Source of the DNA: Turritopsis dohrnii
Taxonomy: Eukaryota; Cnidaria; Hydrozoa; Anthoathecata; Oceaniidae
Length of the DNA stretch: 64,000 nt
Direction: 5' to 3'
NCBI GenBank assembly: GCA_027922465.2
Contig: BQMF02000032.1
Location: forward strand, 558,001-622,000
In this document: piece by piece, positions 1-12,787 of the stretch
Numbering within the stretch: the first letter of the stretch is position 1
Layout: every line of letters starts with the position of its first letter
Program-made: the position numbers and the translations under genes
Notes under the pieces: model-generated
The model's input: the letters and a program-made list of their open reading frames with translations, nothing else
Database searches by the model: none
Told to the model about the DNA's origin: nothing

Positions 1-1218
1 TGGGTAGATTGCTAACACTCTCCTACACAAATTTCGACATACCTCTAGATCCGCCACTGAATGGAAATTTAATCTTTCGTTGCACATACATCTCTGCACA
101 TACGTATCAGCTGTTATTTTGTCCATTGTATTTTAAGGCGGTTTTTCCACTTCAAGAAAATTTTCCGCGGATAGGAACGGACAGGGAAGGAAAAATAACT
201 GATCATCAAGCCCCCAAGCCCCCCTAATTCTACGTCCTTCAGTCATCATTTCTTGGAATGTATCTCGCACAAGCACAAATGCAAGTTTTCCAATCTACGA
301 GTTTAATTCTTCATCTTTATCTTCACCATGATCACTAACGTCAGTTTCAAAACTAGAATTCAGAATTTCCGAAAACGTTCATGAATCTTAAAACACAAAA
401 CTGCAATGGCGATTTGTGGTGTATTGAGATACGACATAATTGGACTCAAACACGGGTTGCAGCGGTCGCACTCAGAGGTACTAACCACTACACCATCGCT
501 GCACCAAAGTATTTCATGCTCAAAATTACAAAAGAAAATGAAAAGCTTAATTTCCCTATGTTTAGAGCGCATAATGACGTATAAGCTATATACTCATTTT
601 CAATAGAATTGAGCGTTTAAGAGCTTCTCGATTGCTCCAACTGTTGTTAGAAGTAATAATAAGAAAGTAAGATATGATATCATATATTTAAACAACGCAA
701 TGCTACACACCTTTCATAAAATTTCCCAAAAGACTAAACCTTGAATCATAATAATACAGTTGACAGGAGCCAACGTGTTGATTCTACAGTTCTAAATTTA
801 ATTTTTACTCGAAATACGTATTATCATAATAAAAATACAACGAAAATCAATACAGTCCAGTCTCTATAAAATTGAACCTCCAAAATTCGAAGTTTCTCTA
901 ATAAAAGCGAAGTTCATGGTCTTTTTATTTAATATTTTCCTTTAAAAGTAAACTTCCATAAGTCTAACTTTTTTTTTCGGTCTGTTGGGTGTTCGAATTT
1001 AAGAGAGTCTACTTTATAATATAATACATGAAAAATAAAATGTACACAAATATTCAAGAATTATTCAAGAATTGTTTTGGCTATTCTAACTAGATTTAAT
1101 TGATTTCAAACTTGCAAATGAAAAGAATGCTGACTTGGTCAAATTGTAAATAAATCAACGGGAAACGTGTATTTTACAAAATCCTACATGATCTGTGAAG
1201 AATGAAAATGATTGACAA
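1..1218. other. Intergenic, no gene seen
   Basis: No convincing coding exon is visible. The stretch holds a tRNA-like repeat head near 441-512 and is otherwise AT-rich. TTTATT at 924-929 is an AATAAA hexamer on the minus strand, about 290 bases past the stop of the giant minus-strand gene, and could be its poly(A) signal. Confidence 0.5.
441..512 (-). repeat. tRNA-like (SINE head) repeat
   Basis: Read on the minus strand this holds a tRNA A-box-like block (GGTGTAGTGGTTAGTACC) followed about 35 bases later by a degenerate B box (GTGTTTGAGTCC). The acceptor arms do not pair, so it is not a working tRNA gene. A tRNA-derived SINE fragment is the likely identity; the 3' boundary cannot be placed. 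Confidence 0.45.
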
Positions 1219-4200
1219 TTAGCAAGTTTTCTTAAACATCTTTTCTCCTAATTTATAAAGAAAATACAACAGTACAAAAAGCAGAGGATTCAGAAATGCT
1301 TCTAAAACTGAAAGAACATCCAAAACCATGGTAATCGTGCCTTTATTATCCAAGCCATAAACATATAGAAATGCTCTAAACAAATTGAAAGTAACAAGGA
1401 CAGTAAGACAAGCCAAAGACGCAGTTTCCAAATTATTAATCAGTGCGTCCTTATATGGCATAACCATTAAATGAATTAATAAAAGAATAACCATGATTGG
1501 AGCGATCAAAGCCAATTGAAATAATGGATCGATGAAGTATACAACAAACAAAGCCACTATCAACCTTTCAAAAAGTCGCCAAGAATCCCAATAAACGGAT
1601 TCCCCACCAGCTGTATTTCGGAAAGGCTCTTCAAAGCTGGAAAGTATAGCTGATCTTAAATTGTTATTGTCAGTGTTCATCTTGTATAATCGGGTGGTAA
1701 ACCAGCGAATGACGAAATAAAACGGAGCTATCACAGGAATAGCCATACACAACAGAAACACTTGTAATGAAATGGTCCGGGCTTTCAACATCTTTAAACA
1801 GAGGTAAAGTGTCAGCGGGAATGGAAGAATCCATATGCAGATGAAAACACCTGATAAATATTGCCACCATCTCCAACAATCGATTTCACCATTAATGTAT
1901 AAAACGTATCGATTATCGACAAATCTGCAATTAAGAAGAATTGCTGAAGAAGTCACTAACGTCTTATAGTTCAACGTGATTAAGCTAAGCAAACAAATCC
2001 AAAACCGATTGGTCAATGACTTTATCTTTTTACTACTCATGATGGGAGATTCTTGGCATCTGTCATTCATTTCCATGTTTTGCACAGTGGCTGCATTGAT
2101 GTCTGAAGCTGCATTGACGTCTGAAGCTGCGTGTGTGAGGTCAATTGCGTGGTTAACAGGTACTGCTCGTTTTAACTCACACCATCTCAACAAACGTTGA
2201 ACGAATGTCAAACATGCAATAACTGCAACCACAGGTACAATCAACGCAGCTACGAATACCACACTTTTTATGACAATCTTCGTGAAGTCATCCAAGACTG
2301 CCAGAGGACAATAGGAAGTCGGAAGTTTTACCATATCGAGGTTAAACAATGATGTTAATCCGCTATCAACAATTGATGTCTCGTAATCAGATCCCAAACG
2401 AATTGTAATTAAATCTTTTAGTTGATAAAATGCAACGAGAACATTGAATATTCCAGATGTTCGACTGCCATCATTTTTTTGTACTGTCCTTAATGGTTCT
2501 GCAAATACTGGATTTACTTCCTGACCATGATTTGAGTTCGTATGTGTTTGAATCTGTGTACCATTTTCTACAATGTGGTCTTCGTTGATTTCTGAACCAG
2601 TACTTCCATTTTTGCATAACAAGTATGTCTTTCTGCAGGTATGTTTTAATAGTTTCCATAAAGATTTTAACTTATCAAAAAATGCGATGACCACTATGTA
2701 AACAAAAGCAAACAGTACAAACAATACCCAGAAAAATCCAATATGTTTACATTTTGTTTTTATCATGCAGTTTGTAGAAAAATAGTCGACAGTGTAATTG
2801 CTTTGACATTCTCCGCAAAGTATGCCTTTACGATGGTAGTTACACGTGGAATATGATGTGCATCTGTTTTCGTTCTTTGAACAACAATATCCCCCAGGAC
2901 ATGGCATAAAGGTGACGTTTCCACTTTTGTCTATGTAACCCCAGAAGTTGTCATTGCTTCGAATCCCATTAAAACACCTTCCACCTGCAGGACAAGGTTT
3001 ACATTGTTTGTGAGACTTGCTTTCGTTTTTCAAGAATTCATTTCTGTTGTGTGACAGGGAAACATTAGTCGATCCACTGTCCAATGTGTATAGCCCACGC
3101 TCACAAGGTTTACAAGAGTAAACTTTAGTTGATAGCAGTAGGTTTGCTGTATCTTGTTCAATTGGATTGCTATTTTTCGAGCAGTTTATGAAAAAGTTTA
3201 TATTTGGAGGATATAGAACTGGATATATTTTTTTCCTTCGATCGGTTGCGATTATGATTACAAAAACTGGTACCGAAGAAATTGCTTGGTCAACGTGTAG
3301 TGTTAGTCGCTGTATATTAATGGGTGTGGTTGGTATTATGTTGTAGGTAAACAAAGACATAATGTTTTTCTCTACCGAGATTTCAACATCTGTGATGTTA
3401 AATCGAGCCTGTGTGTGTGTAATGGCAGAACCCTTTATATTCTTGAATAAAGAATTCCTAATGTTGGCTTCACCTCCAAGCAAACCCAACCCAGCACCAG
3501 TCAAGTTCGAAATGTTTAAGTCATCTATATCGGTTTTTACATTGATCAAAGTTACGGCATTGGCTACGGCGCTGTCCTTGATAGTCACAGTTTTTAAATT
3601 CACTCTTACATTGACGCATGAGATAATAAAGTAACAAAGTGCATTGGTGACGTGGACATCCGTGATATGAGAACTTGTTATTCCAAAAAAGGAAAAGCCA
3701 AACATCAATATGAATGTTCCTAGTTCATCATTGTAAGATGATATGTTTTGGATCACAACTTGCTTTGCAGCTGCTGTTGAGATTAATGCAAATAATTTGT
3801 TATCCCTCGATACAAAATCTTTTATTGTCACTTCATATCTTAGAGAAAAAATGTTTGGAATAAACGATGCAAAGTATCTGATGCCGTTGCTTATGAATTG
3901 ACACTGTTCAACGTAGACCACGCTGGCGTAACCTCCTAACGCTGACGAATTGCCAATGTTTCTTTCTATTAGTGTATGCAGGATTTTAATTTCGCTTTGT
4001 AACACAAGGAAATAGCCCAACATTTTGCTCTTAACCATGTTATTTGTGAATGAAACGACCGTTTGTGTGACCAGCCCAGATGTTCTTTGGAACTCAAAGA
4101 ATGAAGTGTCACCGTTTATCTGCTTGAAAACGTTTTGAAGAATGGTTACGTTTTTAATTCGAAAGCTGTTGGCATTATTAATCTCTGCGAAAACTGAATT

Positions 4201-5572
4201 CAAGTTATTATGAAATAAAACGTTCTTGATGATGACATTGCCATATTTGATTTTAATGGTCATTAAATTTCTATTTCGTTCGACATATAATCCTTCGATG
4301 ATAAATCGTGATCGATGACCATAAATTCCATATAGATCGGCTTTTTCAGTGATATCGATTTGTCGAAATATGGTATCGATAACTCGAACACTCGATGACA
4401 CGGCGTATATTAATGAAGCAATGTCTTTTCGTGATCTCAACTTTTCAAAAATAATGTTTTCGATATTTACGTTAACTGTATTCAAAATATCAATGGCGCC
4501 AAAATCAACAGGACCATGGAACTTACAATGTTTTATATCAACACTTCTAGAATCATTGAATCTAATAGCAGAGCTGTCCAAGAATGTCGAATTGATGATT
4601 TTTACGTTTATACGCCCATCAATATAAATGCGGTAATATCTTGAATCCATGTGGAAGACTGCATTTTGAATTGCTACATTGGGCACAGATCGTTCAAGTT
4701 GTCTATCCTGGCTACCTAGTTGAACAGAAGAGTTTCGGAATACAGCATTGCGGATATCCAGATCAAACAACGACTGCATGTCCAAATAAATGTTCAAATC
4801 GGTAGTGGTGTTTTTTATCTGCACGACCAATGTGTTTTCCAAACTTTCATTGAAAGATCTGAACGGTTGTTGGATCATAGACAGCATTCTCCGGTTCTGT
4901 TGGCTCGATGTAAATTTGCAATTACCAATTTGAATATCGCCATGAAGAACACGCGTTGTCGTACTTTCCATTACCCCACTGTCTTGAAACTGTATGTTTT
5001 GAATATTCAAGGTGATATGTTCTGCCATGGAGTTATTGAACAGGTATTTTGTCCCATTTGCACCTCTTACGACAGGTCTACTACTTCCACGTGTAATTGA
5101 TGTCACAGTTACATGAACAATTTCGGAATCAAATTGAATTTCCTTATGTATACTGTAAATTTCATTTCCACTCAACAAAATGGTATCGTTGTCCTGCAGT
5201 CTTCTTTTAAATGTGTATTCGATAGACTGGCAAGGGTTTGAACTGTCCCCGCAAGATATTTTATCTTGCCCAAATCTTGATACGTGAAGTACAGTTGACT
5301 GATGCACTAAAGCAGATCGAAATCAATTTCTCAGTAAATGTCAATAATTGTAGTAAGAAAACTTTTCCAGCTAAAGTAAGGCGTTGAAACTGATATGAAC
5401 GTTCTACTTATAGACGGAGATGTCTCTTTTAAGTATGGGCGATAAAGCTGTGCAGAACGGTAAACTTCAAGGAGGTATAAATGTGGTAAAATAGTTTAAA
5501 GTAAGTTGGAGTCACATTATCATACTTACACTGAAAAAGTGATAGCATAACTACCACAGAATATACTTTCAT
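1219..5572 (-). CDS. Secreted-type beta-helix / Cys-rich / multi-pass membrane protein (paralogue 1)
   Basis: Predicted coding exons are 5530-5572 and 1219-5306 (minus strand), giving 1376 aa. The first exon encodes a hydrophobic signal peptide (MKVYSVVVMLSLFQ) and ends in phase 1 at a GTAAGT donor; the long exon begins after CTTTAG in matching phase. Residues about 30-740 are repeats of short hydrophobic strands with Asn turns (for example NVNIENIIFEKL), as expected of a right-handed parallel beta-helix, with many N-glycosylation sequons. Residues about 743-865 form a Cys-rich module (CKPCPAGGRC, FWGY, CPGGYCC, LCGEC). A first membrane helix lies near 868-890, then a cytoplasmic loop and a bundle of helices to the C-terminus carrying the motifs CWRWWQY and MPYKDALINNLE. 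It is a clear paralogue of the gene at 42888-47732. Its function is unknown; a surface receptor or adhesion role is inference. Automated annotation may label such genes outer-membrane-protein-like because of the helix repeats. Confidence 0.9.
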
Positions 5573-7560
5573 GATCACTGCAGGAGAAGATTGGACATAC
5601 AGTGTTTTGTATTTCGCCCCAGAACAATTTGCACGTAACATGAAACGGCAGTCTTGAAATTCAGGTTGATAAAAACTGGCATTCACTGGTTAAATACAGC
5701 ATGAAGGTACTTTCCCATGATCATCTGGTCAATGCGGCAGAGTTTGTAGTTTATTATCAAGTACTGCTTTAACTCATTTCGGAAGTGTAAGCGAACAAGA
5801 AGAAATTTAATGTGATTCAATTAAGGTCCTGATGGTTAATTAATCCAAACTATCTATGAGCTTAATGTAATTTCAGTAATTAGATCAGATAATATGACTT
5901 CCTTTGCGGTAAAAAGATTTCAGCTTGTAATTCTTGCTGAGATGTGAAATATTATTTGCAAGAGAAAAGAGACAAAAATTTGATGCTAATCAGGCCTACA
6001 TAAATCACAGTGTGAACCAGAGCTACCAAGAAACACACCAAGAACTGAATGTCTTACAGAACATTTATATACGGATCAGTTTTGATGATGGAGATCTCAT
6101 ATTTTTTACTGGTGCCTATACGTTCAACAAGGGCCATTAAAAACAGATTCCTTACGAAAATAAACCGAAAGTAAACCTATATCCGTAAGATATCCGTGAC
6201 ATATGAAAATGACTTAACAGACATGAAACAAAAAAGAAAAAATAACTGGTGTATTCGAAATCAGCGCCTTGAAATTGTTTACGTAAATTTTAAAAAACAT
6301 TGACGGACTTTTGAAATGTGGTCCAAGTTTGGCCGGAATTTCCCAATTTCATATCTCACTCACACCAAAACGTAAACATCATTAAAAAGTTAGTAATGAA
6401 CACATTCTTATTTTGAGAAACATGAGTCATTTGGTTTCGTATTGTAGGATGAATACTTTCAGAGATAGTGTTACGTGTTCATGGTAGTTCCCGAGTCGTT
6501 TCGGTGTTAGGATGATTGACAGTAAAGGTTAAATGCATTACATAAAACTTTTTATTTCCCAAATTCATAGAAGTCATGTTTAATTTACAGGTGACGTAAT
6601 GTTTATAAACATTACTGTTCTTTGCTCGATAATTACTATTATGCTACAATGTTAAATCCTACTTGTCAATTCATTTCCCTGTGAACATGCAATTGGATGC
6701 TCTGTACACACTGTAAGGTTTTATTTGTTCATTTGGTTCCAAAGAGGCCCTTTAAAGACAATGAGATTTGGTTCTAAAGAGGCCCTTTATAGACAATGAG
6801 ATTAACTTTTTTAGTACACAGTAGCACTTGAAATATATATTTTTTGACATTTTGGTTGTTTTTAGTTCAAGTTAGCAGCCAATTAGATTGTAATCACAAG
6901 ATATTTCCCTCAAGCCGTTAAAAACTTCACATCGAAACTCGAATTAAATATGCCAACTAATGAGGTTTCTTTTGATACAAAAATAGATTCTAAATCTCTA
7001 ATGTTCTATCCAGCGGTGTAAATATTATCATTATATTCCAGTTATTTCAGTTTTAAATTCAATTTGAATTTTGCGTAACAGTTTTTGAGACTCATACCGT
7101 ATAGTGCGCATTCGTGAAAATAATTACTTTTTGGCGCGCATTAAATTAGGATTGTAATGGTGTCAACTGCTTGTTTAAAAATACAATCTTCGCCTATTCT
7201 GAAGGTTCTGCTTGGGCTTTTTCCTCATATTTTGTTAATTGAAGTTATAAGCAAGACTCAACCAGGTTGAGTAAGATATCGCGAAATGTAGCAGGTGCGG
7301 ACTTACTTTTAAAAAGCGGTCTCGGAAGTAACAAACTCATTGTTCCACTCCGCTGGCTAGCTGCCGTGTGGATCAAGGAAGTTATTGTTCTTTTAACTTT
7401 TTTAAAATCTACATCAACATGTAAGAGATTTGCAGTAAGTGCGTGTCCACCAGTGATGATAGGGAATGCGTAAAGCCGTACATGTACATGACTTGCAGAC
7501 TGGGAACATTTGATAGTTTTCTTGAAAAAATAATGAAATTCCTGCATTCATTTTCTTTAG
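5573..7560. other. Intergenic, little structure
   Basis: No supported gene. It contains a 35-bp tandem duplication (6724-6800). A minus-strand open stretch at 7245-7547 includes a plausible ATG-plus-donor (MSLLLPRPLFK then GTAAGT), but no following exon was found, so it is not called. Confidence 0.4.
6724..6800. repeat. Two-copy tandem duplication, about 35 bp
   Basis: The block TTGGTTCCAAAGAGGCCC through ACAATGAGAT occurs twice head to tail with two substitutions. It is a simple local duplication. Confidence 0.85.
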
Positions 7561-8632
7561 ATTGTTTTCATCCAATTGAGGAGAAAAGATTATATCGAGC
7601 AGTTATCGGTATGTGTCCTGTTTACTTTAAGTGTTTTCATTTTTGTGTTTGTTATAACTCATCTCATTAGATAGGGTTTTTTATTTTAGATTTCGGTCAA
7701 AAAAGTTTAAAGCATAGGAGGAAGAAATACACAAAATCATGCACTTAACTAAAAACTGCCTTTGTTTCACTGGAGAAAAGCATGGCAACAACAGCTGCTC
7801 CTGTTAATTGAAAAATCACCTTTTTTTATTTGCATCTGTCTTTTTGGTTGGTTTTTAAAGACTTTCTGTCATTCTGAGGGTTTAGTCGATTTAGCTACGT
7901 TTGAATTTAACCCCTTTTTCAGAATCTTTTTTACACATTTATGTTTAATTATTTAAAAGTATTACTTTACTATACGGAATATGTTTCAATAGGGACCTAT
8001 AAACTTGCCAGTGTTACATGTAGATGTTTGGATAAGAAAATTTTATCATCAGGTTATTACGGTAGCAGCGATAGCGAATACCGTATTAAAACACCTATGG
8101 ACTCCTGCTACTCCTCCTCGTCCTACTACTACTCCGGCCGAAATGGCAATTAGTCTGTGATTTGGAGTCTGGGAGTCCCCCTAAAAACTCAATATAAATT
8201 CTAATGGAAGGTTTTACATCAGAAACATTTATACGAATGTTTTTAGATTTATTTTCATCGCCTTCCTTGATCGCTTTTCATTACCTACACGGAAAGCTTG
8301 TGCTTCAGAGACACTACTGAAATTCCAGATAGTTTGTTTGAAGGTAAAAATCCGTTTATCAGAAAACAATGATTTAAGAAGGAACAGCTGCCCAAAATGA
8401 CTGAAATCATATCTTTATTCAGGTGGAACATGTATTGCCATCACAGATGCCTTTTTGTATAAACCTGTTTTGGAAACGGCTTTAAGTGTCTTGAACAATC
8501 TGCGAGGTGATCGAATGATCATAAACAACAAGTATGTTTTGTTTTGTGTCTCTATTTGATACACATCTCCCTTCATCTAAATTACGAAGACCAAAATGCT
8601 GTTTCTTCAGAACTTTGAGATTTGCAGCATAA
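7561..8632 (+). other. Possible exons of an unrecognised plus-strand gene
   Basis: Three stretches look exon-like. 7561-7608 is flanked by TTTCTTTAG and GTATGT (peptide CFHPIEEKRLYRAVI). 8423-8531 is flanked by TTTATTCAG and GTATGT and encodes GGTCIAITDAFLYKP and onward. 8611-8632 follows TTTCTTCAG and closes the 8423-8531 frame with KTLRFAA and a stop. The last two are consistent in phase, and an upstream piece ending DTTEIPDSLFEG at 8344 joins them. I could not chain all pieces and do not recognise the product. The bases between are intronic or empty. Confidence 0.3.
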
Positions 8633-9147
8633 TATAAACAATATACATGGTGGATACACAATAGATACGTTTAAAGTTATTCCATGGGATTGCCGTACAT
8701 GGAAAGCAAAATTGAAGATCAACAGCGTTTAGTAGAACCGGTTCCCGAATACGGAAACGTCATTACTAAAGTTCATATTTATAGAAAATTATGTACATTT
8801 GTTTTGTATTGCTTGCTTCTTATTTGGTTTGGGGGCGTCCAAAATGACTGCAAGTTAGCTTCGTGCCACCATGCCGTTCCAACTAAAATGCAATTGTTTG
8901 GGGCAAAACAACGATACAATGATACAAATCAATTTTAAACAGATATAAAACCCTGAGTCTTTTGGCAGGGTTCCACTTCATTGGAAAGCCATCTTTTACG
9001 AAGTTCTGGTCGTTTTTCTTGACTCACATTTGGTGAAATGTGAAAATTGTGGACCGATTGATACAACCTATACCAAAACAACTTGGCATTTTTCGAATCA
9101 AGAAAATAAAAATAAAACGAATAGAACTAGTGGGTTTTTTTAATACC

Positions 9148-9551
9148 TTAAGAGAAGAAAATTTCGCGGTTGATCAAAATAATTTTATTCGCGGAACTTA
9201 ATTTTGCGGATAGAAACAATTATTATTAATTTTCGCGAGAATAATTTCGCGGATAGTAAAATTTATTATTTTTTTGTGGGAATGCTTATTATATACTATT
9301 GAGCGTAGGTATTATTTCAAAACAGGATAAAATTAGTAAAAACCTTAAGGAAACCATTAATGCCGTAGTGTAATATTTTAAAGGAGACGATACATATACC
9401 CAACACCTAAAATCAACGATTTGGTTTCAAGTATAGAAGTACGAAGAAATACTGAGGTTTAATTTTGTAACTTCGTGAATTTTGAAAAATTTCGCTTGAA
9501 TTTAATTTCGCGGACAACCAATTTTCTTCCCGCGAAAATTTCTTCTCTTAA
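9148..9551. mobile_element. 404-bp TTAA-flanked miniature inverted-repeat element
   Basis: TTAA at 9148-9151 and at 9548-9551 bracket inverted ends GAGAAGAAAATTTCGCGG (left) and, on the other strand, GAGAAGAAATTTTCGCGG (right), 17 of 18 matching. The interior repeats TTCGCGG-like blocks and has no coding capacity. TTAA duplication points to piggyBac- or Kolobok-type mobilisation; which one cannot be told. Confidence 0.85.
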
Positions 9552-9634
9552 CTTTCAATAACAAACTTTATGAGATTTTGTAATGTCAAGGGATTCGTCA
9601 CAGATCCTTCAAATCGATCAATGTAGCGACTACC

Positions 9635-9748
9635 TTAAGGGGATTATTTTTTGCGTATAATAATTTCTGCGACTTTTGGCCTAATTCGCAAAAATTACTC
9701 CACGCAAAACGCTCTCAAACCTTGGCTCGCAAGAATTAATCCCCTTAA
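9635..9748. mobile_element. 114-bp TTAA-flanked miniature element
   Basis: TTAA at 9635-9638 and 9745-9748 flank inverted ends GGGGATTATTTTTTGCG and GGGGATTAATTCTTGCG. It is non-coding and lies 83 bases from the 404-bp TTAA element but has different termini. Confidence 0.8.
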
Positions 9749-9847
9749 GGTAACATCGCTGAAAACTTTACCTTTAATACTTGAAGCGGCAATTTTTATT
9801 TCTTATTAGAGCAACACCTTAAGAGATGTCATGATTACAGTGTTTTT

Positions 9848-9881
<34 letters not shown>

Positions 9882-9889
9882 TATATTTC

Positions 9890-10416
9890 ACAGTATCTCC
9901 AAAATTTTACAATTGGCTCTTCACCTGGAAATTGAGAAGATTATGTATATGCAGCGTCTAAAAAATATCGTATATTAAAAAAAATAATGGCAGAAATTAG
10001 AGAGACAGTCGTAGTATGGGACGTGGCTAGGTGTGGATAAGGTGAAGGTAGAGTAGAACCAGATAGTCGTAAACCAAAAAGAATGTCGACTGAAGTTATG
10101 AAAACTAGAAAATGGGACATGACTAAACCTAAGGACTAACGTAATGTAAACCGATGTGTAGGACCAAATTGAGGTTAGAACCGAATATTAGAAAAAAAAA
10201 CTGTTAATATATATAAACTTATAAATTAATTCCTCCATGGCAGTAAAGATAGAACTTGGACTCAAAAAGCAATCTAAAACCTAAAATAGGACTAGATGAA
10301 GGTAAGGAGATATGATAAAGGAATATTGATAGCATTGGTCTTGTTGGAAGTGCGGAATAGGGCTAGGAATAATGCCAAGGATAGGAGGACTTATTAAAAT
10401 ATACTGGTAAACTAGT
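9890..10416 (-). other. LINE 3' UTR
   Basis: This non-coding stretch lies between the reverse transcriptase stop and the (ATT)n end of the LINE. The final segment (GCCAATTGTAAAATTTTGG on the minus strand) resembles the terminal segment of a second LINE fragment at 28620-28690, which supports its being element sequence, not host. Confidence 0.65.
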
Positions 10417-12042
10417 CTAAAACTTAGCAAGGCTCTTTGCAAGGCCTTGGTCTAAAAAATGTTTTTTCGTTTCACTACAAAATATTTTATAGTTTAATTC
10501 ATCCCGACACTTTTGCGGGAGTCTGTTGAATACCCGCGAAGAATCGTATTCAAAGCTATTCACAACAATGTTTGGACAAGCCAACATCGTACCAGCATGT
10601 ACAGGATTTCTCAAACCTTCACGAGGCGGCATTCTTTTCATTGGAAGGAAACTCGGCCAGGCTGACGAATTTATGGACTTCCAAGCAAGCTTAGCCATAC
10701 TAAATTCTGATCGCTCATATATCGGTAGCCATTTCAATGAAACCACGTCTGATATGTTTGAGTAGCGGCCTCTTACGAAACTGGCACTTGCATTCTGGAC
10801 TCTTTGAAGCTGTTGATGAAGGTATGATGGTGCGTTCAGGAAAAGTGCGTTACCGTAATCGAGTTGGCTTAGCACCAGTGATTCGGCTAGCTGCTTGCGT
10901 AGATGGTATGGTATGAATCGTTTGATACGGGACAGAGTCTTGAGGGTCCCGTATGCCTTTGACGTTGCTTTCTTTACATGGGCGTTCCACTTCATATCCT
11001 CACTGAAGGTTACACCGAGGAGCTTGAATTCTTGGACACGTTCGATAGTTTTCTCGTCGAGCGATTTTATCTCGTAGTCGAACTGATGTCGCCTGGCCAT
11101 TTGTTGGGTTGTAAAGAGCATAGTTTTTGTCTTTTTGGAGTTGAATAGTAGATTCTGGCTTCTCGACCATCGCTGGAGATCTTTGATATCTTTATTGATC
11201 TTCTCAACGCAATCGGCGAACTGAGGTGGTTTTGTGTGGCGATATAAACTGGTGTCATCCGCATATTGCATACATTCGGCATTAGTATTTGTTGACATGT
11301 CGTGAACGTATATGTTGAACAGAACAGGGTCAAGGATACTTCCTTGAGGGACTCCGTTCAGTACAGTCAGTCTGTTCGATTCTTTGTCGTTGACTTGCAC
11401 GAATTGGCGGCGATTTGATAGGTAACTTGACAAGGCTGATTTTGAGAAGTTAAGTTTATGGAGTTTTTCGATCAGTATTTCAAAGTCAACAGTGTCGAAC
11501 GCTTTTGAGAAGTCAGCCATGACGGAGAGAGTAACTTCACCGCTGTCCATTGCCTTGATGATATCACTTTTGATTTTCATACACGTGGTGTTAGTACAGT
11601 GTCCTTTTCGAAAGCCGGATTGATGGTTGGAAAGAAGTTTCAGGTTTTCGATATAATCAACGATTTGCATCATTAGAATTCTCTCGTATACTTTCGATAG
11701 GATGGGGAGAATCGATATTGGCCGGTAATCTGAGGGTTCTGTCGGTTGGTCGATTTTCGGAATGGGGGTGATCTTTGAGATTTTCCATTGGTCTGGAAAG
11801 GAATTCTCTTCGATTGCAGTGTTTATTATGTGGCAAATGGGACTAGTGATTTCATTAATGCAGAGTTTTAAGAATTTCGAGGGTATCTTATCTTGTCCGG
11901 TGGAACAATCATTGCGAAGGGAGAGGATTGCTTTCCTTGTGTCTGAGTAGGTGGTTTTGGAGAAGCTGAATGTGTTTGGGTTGACAGGAAGTGAATCGAT
12001 AAAGTTGCGGAGAGTTTCTTCAGGCTTAGCTACAGAGTTCAA
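10417..12042 (-). pseudogene. LINE reverse transcriptase part
   Basis: An open reading frame of about 540 codons covers a non-LTR reverse transcriptase: the block SDYRPISILPILSKVYER, then FRKGHCTN, the catalytic MADFSKAFDTVD, GVPQGSILDPVLFN and YADDTSLY. The C-terminal thumb and connection region follow. SILDPVLF carries Asp where Gly is usual in this motif. The frame extends upstream without a stop (TALNEHYNTTAVRL and onward) but is out of frame with the preceding endonuclease part, so no ATG start is expected here. Part of a broken polyprotein, not a host gene. Confidence 0.93.
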
Positions 12043-12073
12043 GAGCCTTACTGCTGTGGTGTTGTAGTGTTCA

Positions 12074-12787
12074 TTAAGGGCTAGGGTTAAGAATTCGATG
12101 GATTGTGTTCCAAACTTCTTTCGGGCGTTTCGATGACAGAGCTTTCTTGTAAAAGTTTGCTTTCGTATTACGGATGTCTTTTTTCACCTCGTTTCGAATT
12201 TTACGGAATGCGGTCCAAGCTTGTTCGTCGTGTGGTCGCTCATGTGCACGTGTGCGAAGTTGATTGCGTTCACGAAGCTTTGCAGATAGGTTGAGTTCGT
12301 GTAGCCATGGAGCTGGTGGTCTAGTGATCTTACATTTGACAAGTGGCGCGTGTTCATTTAAACAAGATAAGAACAGTTTATTCAAGCAGTGCAACTTATC
12401 TTCTGACGATTCAAGTCCGTAAACGGTTGCGAAGGGGAGCTTTTCAACATCGGAGACGAATGATGCAGGATTAAAGTTGGTTTCGATGCGGATGTTTTTG
12501 TATCGTGGTTCGAAACGTGGTTTCTTCACGTCGAACATCACATACGGACCATCATGATCGCTGATTTCGTCACAGGGAAGAACGTTTTCGTAGTTGATTT
12601 TTGGGAGATTTGAGGCGATATGATCTATCAGCCTGCGGCCATGTCTGGTGGGTTTGCTTATGTGTTGCTTGAGGCCATGATTTTGTAAAAGTTCTCTATA
12701 CTCTTGTGCAATCTCAGAGTTCTCAAGCATATCAATGTTGGTGTCACCGGTGATGACGCCAAAAGTGTGTCGAGCTTGGTCAGCCAT
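12074..12787 (-). pseudogene. LINE endonuclease C-terminal part
   Basis: Continuation of the LINE polyprotein in another frame. ITGDTNIDMLEN and ISDHDGPYVMF are the GDxN and SDH catalytic blocks of APE-type endonucleases. The region after them leads toward the reverse transcriptase (VWNTIHRILNPSP) and then meets a stop, where a small deletion plus frameshift separates it from the 10417-12042 part. The overlap with the upstream frame begins near 12740, at about LDTLLA on one frame and VITGDTN on the other. Confidence 0.9.

Noticed and set aside
3362..5100. Open frames antisense to the giant minus-strand gene
   Set aside because: They are shadows of a strongly supported coding exon, with no homology or splice signals of their own. 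The same applies to antisense frames within 43680-47626.
7245..7547. 100-codon minus-strand frame with MSLLLPRPLFK then GTAAGT
   Set aside because: It looks like a possible first exon, but no downstream exon on the minus strand was found and the opposite strand is also open. Left uncalled.
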